Shown: piece after piece, positions 1-5,234 of the stretch
Position numbering within the stretch: position 1 is the stretch's first letter
Layout of the letters: the number at the start of each line of letters is the position of its first letter
Assembly: GCA_955652635.1 (NCBI GenBank)
Contig: CATPBN010000117.1
Span: 1 to 5,234, forward strand
DNA from: an uncultured Gemmatimonadaceae bacterium
GTDB taxonomy: Bacteria > Gemmatimonadota > Gemmatimonadetes > Gemmatimonadales > Gemmatimonadaceae
Direction of reading: 5' to 3'
DNA length: 5,234 nt
Program-made: the position numbers and the translations under genes
Notes under the pieces: generated by a model
What the model saw: only the letters and a program-made list of their open reading frames with translations
Databases searched by the model: none
What the model was told of the DNA's origin: nothing

Positions 1-1071
1 GTGGGCGATAAAGTCTCCCTGATTCTGGCCCCGCTCATCGCGTCACTCGGAGTCGCAGTGCCAATGATGTCCGGCCGCGGCCTCGGACACACCGGCGGGA
101 CGCTGGACAAGCTGGAGTCGATACCTGGTTTCAGGACCGCGCTTACGCTTGCTGAAGCGGAAAAACAGGTCGCCAGAATCGGCTGCGCGATGCTTGGGCA
201 GACCGAAGAGATCGTCCCGGCTGACCGGAAGATCTATGCGCTCCGTGACGCGACGGCGACGGTGGAGGTAATACCCCTCATAGCAGCGAGCATAATGAGC
301 AAGAAGATCGCGGAGAGCCTGACCGGACTCGTGCTGGACATCAAGCGGGGGTCGGGATCGTTCCTCCCCGATCTGGATCAGGAGATTCAGCTCGCACAGG
401 CAATGATCGATTTGGGTGGCGAACACGGGTGCCCGGTCGTGGCACTCGTGACAGCAATGGATCGCCCGCTCGGATGCGCCTGTGGAAACGCGCTCGAGGT
501 CGCCGAAGCAATCGAGGTGTTGAAGGGTGGCGGACCGGCGGATCTGATCGAGGTCACGTTCGCCCTCGGCGCGGAGATGCTCGTGCTGGCGACATTGGCC
601 TCGACGAGAGAGGGAGCGCGGGCGATGATGGACGCGGCAATCGGATCGGGCAAAGCGCTTAGAAAATTCGAGGAGGTGATAGACGCTCAGGGCGGCGCTG
701 ATGGGGTCATCAATGATCCTCTGCGTTTGCCGCAGGCACGTCACCGGAGTGAATTCACCGCTACCCGCGAGGGTGTCGTGCAATCCGTGGATCCACGCGC
801 CGTCGGCTACGGCGTGATTGCGCTCGGCGGTGGTAGACGGAACATGGAGGACAAAGTGGATCCGTCCGTCGGCTTCGTGATCACCGCAAAGCCAGAGGAT
901 CGCGTGCTCAAGGGTCAGCCTCTGGCGACGATTTTCGCGCGGAGCAAGAAAGACCTCGAGACAGCGCGGTCCGTCCTCCAGCAGGCAATCGTGATTTCCG
1001 AATCAGCCGTGCCGCCGCTGCCGCTCGTATCGCACCGAATCACGGCGCGAGGGGTGGAGAGGCTCGCGTGA
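1..1071 (+). CDS. deoA: Thymidine / pyrimidine-nucleoside phosphorylase, 5'-truncated by the window edge
   Basis: Cytoplasmic enzyme that cleaves thymidine (and uridine in the PyNP subgroup) with phosphate to the free base and (deoxy)ribose-1-phosphate, in pyrimidine salvage. The family signature runs from S24 to E39 of the visible part (SGRGLGHTGGTLDKLE). Against E. coli thymidine phosphorylase recalled from memory, the visible residues keep a constant offset of 89: S6, S24 and T34 match phosphate-site S95, S113 and T123, and R82, S97 and K101 match base-binding R171, S186 and K190. The C-terminal alpha/beta domain is complete (GYGVIALGGGRR near 269-280) and the stop is TGA. The GTG at position 1 is the valine codon of the conserved GGVGD loop, not the start. 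About 89 residues, including the KHSTGG phosphate loop, lie upstream of the window. Thymidine-only versus broad pyrimidine specificity cannot be settled here. The next gene converges from the opposite strand after 10 bp. Confidence 0.95.
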   Translation: MGDKVSLILAPLIASLGVAVPMMSGRGLGHTGGTLDKLESIPGFRTALTLAEAEKQVARIGCAMLGQTEEIVPADRKIYALRDATATVEVIPLIAASIMSKKIAESLTGLVLDIKRGSGSFLPDLDQEIQLAQAMIDLGGEHGCPVVALVTAMDRPLGCACGNALEVAEAIEVLKGGGPADLIEVTFALGAEMLVLATLASTREGARAMMDAAIGSGKALRKFEEVIDAQGGADGVINDPLRLPQARHRSEFTATREGVVQSVDPRAVGYGVIALGGGRRNMEDKVDPSVGFVITAKPEDRVLKGQPLATIFARSKKDLETARSVLQQAIVISESAVPPLPLVSHRITARGVERLA

Positions 1072-1081
1072 TCCAGCTGCC

Positions 1082-1465
1082 CTAAGCCTGGAGACTCCCC
1101 GGTCGCCTTCGAGCCCCGATCAGCGATCCGATGAGCGCGCCCACTCCGATAAGAAATGAGCTCAGAATCGGGCCTATTGGACTCGAGAGAGTTTTCGTCG
1201 CGACGATAGCCGCGGCGACAAACCCGATCTCGGCGCCGAATGTCGTCGGATAAAAGTCCTCGTGACCGATCCATCTCAGGCGCACGGCGATCCGCCCGGA
1301 AAGGATTGCTCCAAAGATCCCGCCGACTACGCCACCCAGCATGACACCGAGATGAGACCCGAGAAAATGCCCGATCATTGAGCCAAGCGCCGCGAATGCT
1401 CCCGTTACAATGGTGCTTACAAAAAAGAGAAATACGCTTTTCATGGCCGTTCCCTGGTTGCCCAT
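1082..1465 (-). CDS. Small four-helix integral membrane protein of unknown function
   Basis: I do not recognise a named family. The 127-residue product is almost entirely hydrophobic, with four likely membrane segments at about 10-33, 39-60, 76-91 and 97-117. Segments 2 and 4 are rich in small residues with GxxxG-type spacing (GGVVGGIFGAILSG at 44-57, GVGALIGSLIG at 107-117), which suggests tight helix packing or oligomerisation. A short polar loop (RLRWIGHEDFYPTT, 62-75) separates the two helical pairs, and the tail is basic (ARRRPG). It could be an inner-membrane protein of the small hypothetical type common in soil bacteria; no function is implied. The start is ambiguous. ATG at 1465 has a GGAGGT nine bases upstream. 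ATG at 1444 (residue 8) would begin directly before the first helix and has a weak AGGGA six bases upstream. It is the last gene of the minus-strand run, 28 nt after the MmcQ-like gene. Confidence 0.75.
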   Translation of the reverse strand: MGNQGTAMKSVFLFFVSTIVTGAFAALGSMIGHFLGSHLGVMLGGVVGGIFGAILSGRIAVRLRWIGHEDFYPTTFGAEIGFVAAAIVATKTLSSPIGPILSSFLIGVGALIGSLIGARRRPGSLQA

Positions 1466-1470
1466 CTCAT
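1441..1470 (-). other. Candidate 9-codon leader mini-ORF (MRWATRERP)
   Basis: ATG at 1470 sits 4 nt behind GGAGGT, a normal start spacing, and is followed by nine codons and TGA. The TGA (1443-1441) overlaps the alternative ATG of the membrane-protein gene (1444-1442) as ATGA, the classic arrangement for translational coupling. It is not in frame with the membrane protein. This is a positional observation only; the peptide is too short to judge by sequence, and chance occurrence is quite possible. Confidence 0.2.
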
Positions 1471-1474
1471 GGTG

Positions 1475-1480
1475 ACCTCC
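1475..1480 (-). promoter_or_regulatory. Shine-Dalgarno GGAGGT before the membrane-protein gene
   Basis: On the minus strand GGAGGT is followed by CACC and then two overlapping ATG codons in different frames. ATG 1470 is 4 nt away and opens a 9-codon mini-ORF. ATG 1465 is 9 nt away and opens the 127-residue membrane protein. It is the strongest ribosome-binding site noticed in the window, and it supports translation from 1465 or 1470 rather than only from 1444. Confidence 0.6.
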
Positions 1481-1493
1481 AATGGCTGAGACC

Positions 1494-1862
1494 CTAGTCG
1501 TCCTTCAACAGCGCCAGAAGTTTCTTCGGCGCCGTCATTCGGTAACCATCGCGTAGCAGGTCCTTCAGTTCGTTCCACTCGCAGTCGGCCTCCAGCCAGA
1601 CGCCAATCCAGCCGGCGGGTCCGACGTATGGGGGAGAAAAAAAACGATCGGGGGAGGCGTCGATCATCAGACATTGATTGACGGGCTTCGCCTTGCACCA
1701 AGCGGCGTGGCGGCCGGCTCCATGGTGGTTGTTCGCGTCCGCATACATGGCGAAGATCTTGTTCTTCACGCGAAAAGTTGGCTCACCCCACGCCTCCACT
1801 TCATGAGCTTCCGGAAGAGCGAGGCAGAGCTTGCGTAAGCGCGAGAGCGGGCTTGGAGTCAT
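1494..1862 (-). CDS. MmcQ/YjbR family protein
   Basis: This 122-residue cytoplasmic protein belongs to the MmcQ/YjbR family (CyaY-like, double-wing DNA-binding fold). The family is often annotated as DNA-binding, but its biochemical role is not established. Characteristic segments are visible in order: LPEAHEVEAWGEPTFRVKNKIFA (two stretches, 16-38), a central strand with CLMIDASPDRFF (64-75), the hallmark SPPYVGPAGWIGVWLE (76-91), and a C-terminal helix with the RDGYRMTAPKKL element (104-115). Length is normal for the family. The chosen start is ATG at 1862; a TTG directly upstream (1865) would add one residue. Only a weak AGG precedes it, so translation may depend on coupling to the DinB gene that ends 10 nt upstream. 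Residues R73-F75 are encoded across a run of eight T on the coding strand, an odd homopolymer for this GC-rich DNA (separate entry). Confidence 0.88.
   Translation of the reverse strand: MTPSPLSRLRKLCLALPEAHEVEAWGEPTFRVKNKIFAMYADANNHHGAGRHAAWCKAKPVNQCLMIDASPDRFFSPPYVGPAGWIGVWLEADCEWNELKDLLRDGYRMTAPKKLLALLKDD
1638..1644 (-). other. U UUU UUU heptamer in the MmcQ reading frame (possible slippery site)
   Basis: The coding strand reads CGT TTT TTT TCT in the MmcQ frame, so the heptamer T TTT TTT has exactly the X XXY YYZ phasing of a -1 ribosomal slippery sequence. It is part of an 8-T run (1644-1637), which can also cause polymerase slippage. After a -1 shift the frame stays open for 65 codons to a TGA at 1443-1441, giving a product of about 140 residues. 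I see no Shine-Dalgarno-like stimulator 10-14 nt upstream and only a weak 4-bp stem downstream (CGCC/GGCG). Function is therefore unproven. Confidence 0.2.
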
Positions 1863-1872
1863 CAACCTATCG

Positions 1873-2451
1873 TCACGCCGTGGCGCGCTGGTGTGCCGCC
1901 TCCTCCGCCTGCTCGAGGTGGCGGTGCTCGTGGCGCGAGACGATTACGAGCGCTGAATAGGCGCTGTATCTCATCCGGCCGCCGAAGGGCGAGACGATCT
2001 TCACTTCGTCGATTGGCAGCCCATCAGCCGACCGGATGAGCGAAATCAGCTCTGCCTGGAGTCGAACAAAATCTGAGAGGATGTCAGTGCGAGAACGACC
2101 CGGCTTTGGTACGAAGGCAGGTGTCGTCTTGACTCGTATGAGCTTGAATCTTCCCAGGTGCCGAAGAGGTCCAAACATTCTCGACAGGAACCACCCAAGT
2201 GCGTCGTGACGGTAATGTTTCGTCGGCGAGCGGCGCTCCTCTCCCGCGCTGGCGACCGCATCGCGCAGCAGGGGAATGTAAGCGCGCGACGTGAGGTTGA
2301 GGTGCTCCACGCACTCCGCCGCGGACCACCGATTCGCCGCTGGCCTCGTGTTCCAATCTGATTCGGGAAGCTTGTCCGTGAGTCGTCTCAGGTGCGACTG
2401 CGCGGACTCCAGCGACTGCGCTATCTCTGCGAGCTGGCTTTGCAATTCCAC
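1873..2451 (-). CDS. DinB-fold (DinB_2-like) putative metal-dependent protein
   Basis: A 192-residue cytoplasmic protein with the four-helix-bundle pattern of the DinB/YfiT superfamily. Members include bacillithiol- and mycothiol-dependent transferases and many uncharacterised proteins; the namesake is a DNA-damage-inducible Bacillus gene, not DNA polymerase IV. Visible features are an opening helix (1-28), the W-x-x-x-E-x-x-x-H element RWSAAECVEHLN with H50, and the C-terminal helix VSRHEHRHLEQ with H174 and H178 spaced HxxxH. H50, H174 and H178 are the expected three-histidine metal site. Length is normal. The start is uncertain: GTG at 2451 gives 192 residues, but GAGG at 2454-2451 overlaps that codon and is better spaced (5 nt) for the TTG at 2445 (190 residues). 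The gene begins 22 nt after the glucosidase stop and ends 10 nt before the MmcQ-like gene. The substrate thiol or reaction cannot be inferred. Confidence 0.85.
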   Translation of the reverse strand: MELQSQLAEIAQSLESAQSHLRRLTDKLPESDWNTRPAANRWSAAECVEHLNLTSRAYIPLLRDAVASAGEERRSPTKHYRHDALGWFLSRMFGPLRHLGRFKLIRVKTTPAFVPKPGRSRTDILSDFVRLQAELISLIRSADGLPIDEVKIVSPFGGRMRYSAYSALVIVSRHEHRHLEQAEEAAHQRATA

Positions 2452-2454
2452 CTC
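2449..2454 (-). promoter_or_regulatory. GAGGTG motif overlapping the annotated DinB start
   Basis: The coding strand reads GAGGTG then GAA then TTG. The motif matches anti-Shine-Dalgarno pairing and overlaps the GTG start candidate at 2451-2449. If it acts as the ribosome-binding site, initiation would be at TTG 2445-2443, shortening the protein by two residues. No other good site precedes GTG 2451. Confidence 0.35.
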
Positions 2455-2473
2455 ACTGCTGAAGCGACATCGA

Positions 2474-4846
2474 TCACCGGAACCGGGTCGGTTGAGGCGC
2501 GAGCACGAGCACGTCTCCGGTCACCGCGAAGTGGGCTGTGAGCACGTCATCCGAATTGGTGCCCACGTAAACGGTGAATGTTCCGGGCTCTACTACGTGC
2601 CGCATTTGTCGATCGTAGAGCGCCAGCGATTCCGGACGAATTCTGAATGTCACCGTTCGCGTATCACCCGAGCGCGATACGATCCGCTGGAATCCGACGA
2701 GTCTTTTCACCGGCTCCTCGACCGTCGCTACGTCGTCGCGCACGTAGAGCTGGACGACCTCTTCACCACCACGGTCGCCTGAGTTTCTGACATCCACCGA
2801 AACCTCCAGGGAATCGCCGGCGCCGATCGTCGCGGACGACAATCGCAGATTCGAGTAAGCGAATGTCGTATAGCTGAGCCCATACCCGAACGGGAAGAGC
2901 GGACCCGACGGAAGGTCCAGATATTTCGAGGTGTAATGGTTCGCGGTGTCGGAGGGGCGGCCAGTGTTGCGATGATTGTAGTAAATGGGGATCTGGCCGG
3001 TCGCCTTGGGAAAAGTCACAGGCAGCTTTCCGCCCGGGTTGTAGTCTCCGAACAACACGTCGGCTACCGCTGCCCCGTGCTGGCTACCGAGGAACCAGGT
3101 TTCCACTATGGCCGGCGCTTCGCGAGCCAGCTCTGGAATTGCCAGGGCGCGCCCATTCATCAGCACCACCGCAACCGGTTTCGGCGTCGTATCGGTCAGC
3201 ACAAAGGCGGTACTCCGCCTCGCAGCGCGAAACACAGCGCGCGCAAGCTCTAGCTGCAAGCCGGGTAGCTCGATCGACGAGCGGCTCGATGCCTCTCCCG
3301 ACATGTTTTCTCTTTCGCCGAGGACGAGGACGATGGCGTCCGCCTGCGCGGCGGCATCACGGGCGGCAGCAAACCCGGTGGTGTCGGCGGTATCAACGGG
3401 TGACCCGCGGGCGAAGATCACTTTCACGTTTGGACCGACAGCGGCCCGCACGCCCGCGAGCACGCTGAGTGTTTCTCCCGATCGTCCGTCGGCAGCCCAA
3501 CCGCCAAGTGCCGAACGCGAGTCGTCGGCGAGGGGGCCGATCACAGCGATAGTCTTAACATCCTTATGCAGCGGAAGCGTCTTGGAGGAATTCTTGAGGA
3601 GGACAATCCCTTCCCTCGCCGCGAGACGGCTGGCGAGAAGATGTTCGGGAGCGAGTGTGTACCGACGCTCGCGCGCCACGTCGCTGAATCGGTACGGATC
3701 CTGGAAAAGGCCAAGCGCGTACTTGATTCGGAGCACTCGGTGAACCGCCGAATCTACGAGCGCCTCGGGAATTCTTCCGGACCGGACAGCCGCACCTAGA
3801 CTATCGACGTACACATTGTCGGACATGTCGATGTCGACGCCGGCACGAATGCCGAGCATTGCAGCCTCGCCTCTGTTCGCGGCAACTCCGTGCGGCATCA
3901 GCTCGCTTATTCCTCCCCAATCGCTGACGACCGCTCCCTTGAAGCCCCAGCGCTGGCGTAACACGTCCTGCAGCAGCCAGTCGCTCGCGTGTGACGGAGT
4001 GCCCCCGATATCGTTGAACGACGTCATCACGAACGCAACACCAGCCTTGACTGCGGCTTCGTACGGAGGAAGATAGGTCTCCCACAGAGTCCTTTCGCTT
4101 AGCTCGACGGAGTTATAGTCACGACCGCCCTCCGCACCTCCATACGCCGCGAAATGCTTTACCGTCGCCAGGAGCGCGTCGGGCGCGCCAAGGGCCAACG
4201 CGCTGTCGCCATCCTGAAATCCGCGCACTCGCGCCGCAGACATGGAGCTACCCAGATACGGATCTTCTCCCGCGCCCTCGACGATGCGCCCCCAGCGTGG
4301 ATCCCGCGCGATGTCCACCATGGGAGCAAACGTCCAGTGAAGCCCGTGGGCGGTGGCCTCGACCGCGGCCTGCCGAGCAGAGAACTCAACGCGCGCCGGA
4401 TCGAAGCTCGCGGCCTCGGCGATCGGTACCGGGTAGAGGGTGCGGAAGCCGTGGATCACGTCCATAGCGAAGAGGAGCGGAATCTTGAGCCGCGATTCCT
4501 GCATCGCGATGCGCTCGAGACCGCGTGTGTAGTCGGCTCCCCAGATTCCGAGAAACGACCCGACCCGCCCAGCGCGAATGAGAGCCTCGCCGCCCGCGGG
4601 CACGCGTGGACCCGTTTGCGAGCCCTCGCCAGGCAATTGGTTGAGCTGTCCGATTTTCTCGTCGAGCGTCATCAGCTTGAGGACGGAATCGGCGAACTGC
4701 GACGCCCGCGCGGAAGTGAGCGGAGATTCCCGGGTCTGGGCTTGCATCGGAGCCGGAGCGATAACTGGGGGAGTTTGTGCCCCGATGCTAGAAACAGGAT
4801 TCAACAGCGCGGCGGCGAGAACCGCCGACAGAAGTTCACGCTTCAT
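2474..4846 (-). CDS. bglX: Secreted/periplasmic GH3 beta-glucosidase (BglX type)
   Basis: A 790-residue retaining exo-beta-glucosidase releasing glucose from beta-glucosides and cello-oligosaccharides. A Sec signal peptide is visible (KRE, then hydrophobic 5-15, likely cut near A23-Q24) with no lipobox cysteine, followed by a Pro/Ala-rich linker. The domain order is GH3 N-terminal barrel (~55-378), GH3 C-terminal domain (~413-655) and fibronectin-III-like domain (~695-765). Nucleophile D309 is in VVSDWGG and the acid/base is probably E518 in MSGEASSR, the same context as E. coli BglX. Substrate-site motifs include AMDVIHG (D129), DPRWGR (182-187), GEDPYLG (193-199) and VKHFAAYGG (229-237). 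Length is close to E. coli BglX, but about 13 residues are inserted near 541-553. I found no cysteine in the whole protein. ATG 4846 has no clear Shine-Dalgarno. The VOC gene ends 19 nt upstream, so coupling is likely. Exact sugar linkage cannot be read. Confidence 0.95.
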   Translation of the reverse strand: MKRELLSAVLAAALLNPVSSIGAQTPPVIAPAPMQAQTRESPLTSARASQFADSVLKLMTLDEKIGQLNQLPGEGSQTGPRVPAGGEALIRAGRVGSFLGIWGADYTRGLERIAMQESRLKIPLLFAMDVIHGFRTLYPVPIAEAASFDPARVEFSARQAAVEATAHGLHWTFAPMVDIARDPRWGRIVEGAGEDPYLGSSMSAARVRGFQDGDSALALGAPDALLATVKHFAAYGGAEGGRDYNSVELSERTLWETYLPPYEAAVKAGVAFVMTSFNDIGGTPSHASDWLLQDVLRQRWGFKGAVVSDWGGISELMPHGVAANRGEAAMLGIRAGVDIDMSDNVYVDSLGAAVRSGRIPEALVDSAVHRVLRIKYALGLFQDPYRFSDVARERRYTLAPEHLLASRLAAREGIVLLKNSSKTLPLHKDVKTIAVIGPLADDSRSALGGWAADGRSGETLSVLAGVRAAVGPNVKVIFARGSPVDTADTTGFAAARDAAAQADAIVLVLGERENMSGEASSRSSIELPGLQLELARAVFRAARRSTAFVLTDTTPKPVAVVLMNGRALAIPELAREAPAIVETWFLGSQHGAAVADVLFGDYNPGGKLPVTFPKATGQIPIYYNHRNTGRPSDTANHYTSKYLDLPSGPLFPFGYGLSYTTFAYSNLRLSSATIGAGDSLEVSVDVRNSGDRGGEEVVQLYVRDDVATVEEPVKRLVGFQRIVSRSGDTRTVTFRIRPESLALYDRQMRHVVEPGTFTVYVGTNSDDVLTAHFAVTGDVLVLAPQPTRFR

Positions 4847-4865
4847 TTCAGGTCTGCCGGCTGCT

Positions 4866-5234
4866 TCACTCGTGATTCTCCTTGCTCATTTGTGTGCTGG
4901 GTGTGTCGTTCGTGGCGTCCGACAGTTGGAGCTCGTACCACACTTCGACCTGGTATCCATCGGGGTCAGCGAAGAACACATACGGCTCGCCAGGGCAGAA
5001 CTCTCCGCGATGCAAGATCTTTCCGCCCGCGTTCTCAATTGCCGCGGCGGCGCTGTCGATGTCCCTCGCGTCGGTGAGCTGAAAACCGAAGTGCTTGATG
5101 CCGACCGATTTCCCGACGTTCTCCGTTCCTTCCTCGAGCACCAGGATGTCGTGCCCGCCGGGCGTCTGGGCCTGAAGGAAATTTTTCTCACGATAGACGG
5201 CGACCATCCCGAACACGTCGTGATAGAACTGGAA
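4866..5234 (-). CDS. VOC superfamily (glyoxalase/bleomycin-resistance fold) protein, N-terminus outside window
   Basis: The visible part is the C-terminal 122 residues of a single-domain VOC protein made of paired beta-alpha-beta-beta-beta modules. It begins FQFYHDVFGM, the end of the first-module helix, so probably some 15-30 residues are missing, including the usual first metal ligand. The GTG at 5216 is the valine of that motif and not a credible start. The second module is clear: GIKHFGFQL with H48 of the fragment, a helix DIDSAAAAIENAGGKI, and the closing FADPDGYQVEVWYE with metal-ligand candidate E97. H48 and E97 fit the divalent-metal site of the superfamily. A polar tail of about 20 residues follows the fold. 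The family includes glyoxalase I, fosfomycin-resistance enzymes and ring-cleavage dioxygenases; nothing here identifies the substrate. It is the first visible gene of the minus-strand run, 19 nt before bglX. Confidence 0.88.
   Translation of the reverse strand, partial: FQFYHDVFGMVAVYREKNFLQAQTPGGHDILVLEEGTENVGKSVGIKHFGFQLTDARDIDSAAAAIENAGGKILHRGEFCPGEPYVFFADPDGYQVEVWYELQLSDATNDTPSTQMSKENHE

Noticed and set aside
1..3. GTG at position 1 as the start of the phosphorylase
   Set aside because: It encodes the Val of the conserved GGVGD loop, and about 89 family residues should precede it, so the gene is cut by the window edge.
43..783. 246-codon open frame on the minus strand opposite deoA
   Set aside because: It is antisense to a clearly conserved phosphorylase, with Arg/His/Cys-rich low-quality composition and no family resemblance.
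1072..1092. Small inverted repeat TCCAG/CTGGA at the deoA 3' end, considered as a terminator
   Set aside because: It has only 5 bp, an 11-nt loop and no T tract on either strand, so it is not a credible intrinsic terminator.
1118..1128. GATC-AGC-GATC inverted repeat inside the membrane-protein gene
   Set aside because: It has four-base arms within coding sequence and is expected by chance.
3108..3743. 211-codon plus-strand frame inside bglX
   Set aside because: It is a Ser/Ala/Arg-rich shadow of the GH3 C-terminal domain, with no domain and no independent start context.
4154..5077. 307-codon open frame on the plus strand, opposite the start of bglX and the VOC gene
   Set aside because: It is antisense to two strongly supported genes, is extremely Arg-rich with no recognisable domain, and is the expected shadow frame of GC-rich coding DNA.
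5214..5216. GTG at 5216 as the start of the VOC gene
   Set aside because: The frame is open to the window end and the preceding codons FQFYHD complete the family's FY-x-DVFGM helix, so the true start is outside.

Overview
This is a compact, GC-rich (roughly 60% by eye) bacterial window with almost no non-coding DNA. It holds one 5'-truncated plus-strand gene and five minus-strand genes. Protein content and style suggest a soil or free-living heterotroph with a Gram-negative envelope. The glucosidase signal peptide ends in a '-GAQ' type cleavage site, which together with the GC content would fit Gemmatimonadota. That placement is a weak inference, and Acidobacteriota or similar phyla are not excluded.

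Layout. Positions 1-1071 (+) are the last 356 codons of a thymidine/pyrimidine-nucleoside phosphorylase (deoA/pdp), whose first ~90 residues lie before the window. It converges, with a 10-bp gap, on a minus-strand run. Read in its own direction the run is: a VOC/glyoxalase-fold protein (4866 to beyond 5234, N-terminus outside the window), a secreted GH3 beta-glucosidase of the BglX type (2474-4846), a DinB-fold protein (1873-2451), a MmcQ/YjbR-like protein (1494-1862) and a small four-helix membrane protein (1082-1465). Gaps in this run are 19, 22, 10 and 28 nt, so one polycistronic transcript is plausible. Its promoter would lie beyond the right edge.

Function. BglX hydrolyses beta-glucosides in the periplasm or outside the cell, and DeoA degrades pyrimidine nucleosides for salvage, so both are catabolic housekeeping functions. 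The three small soluble proteins (VOC, DinB, MmcQ) belong to broad families whose substrates cannot be read from sequence. No pathway obviously unites the run, and it may simply be a cluster of co-transcribed genes.

No RNA genes, mobile elements, CRISPR arrays, long repeats or convincing rho-independent terminators were seen, and no gap exceeds 300 bases. The most unusual local structure is around 1441-1644 on the minus strand. A perfect in-frame U UUU UUU heptamer lies inside the MmcQ gene. Its -1 frame stays open past the MmcQ stop and ends in an ATGA overlap with an alternative start of the membrane-protein gene. The same frame contains a 9-codon mini-ORF placed right behind a strong Shine-Dalgarno. 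This may be coincidence, but it is testable. Overall the window looks ordinary, and I do not see clear evidence of a new system.
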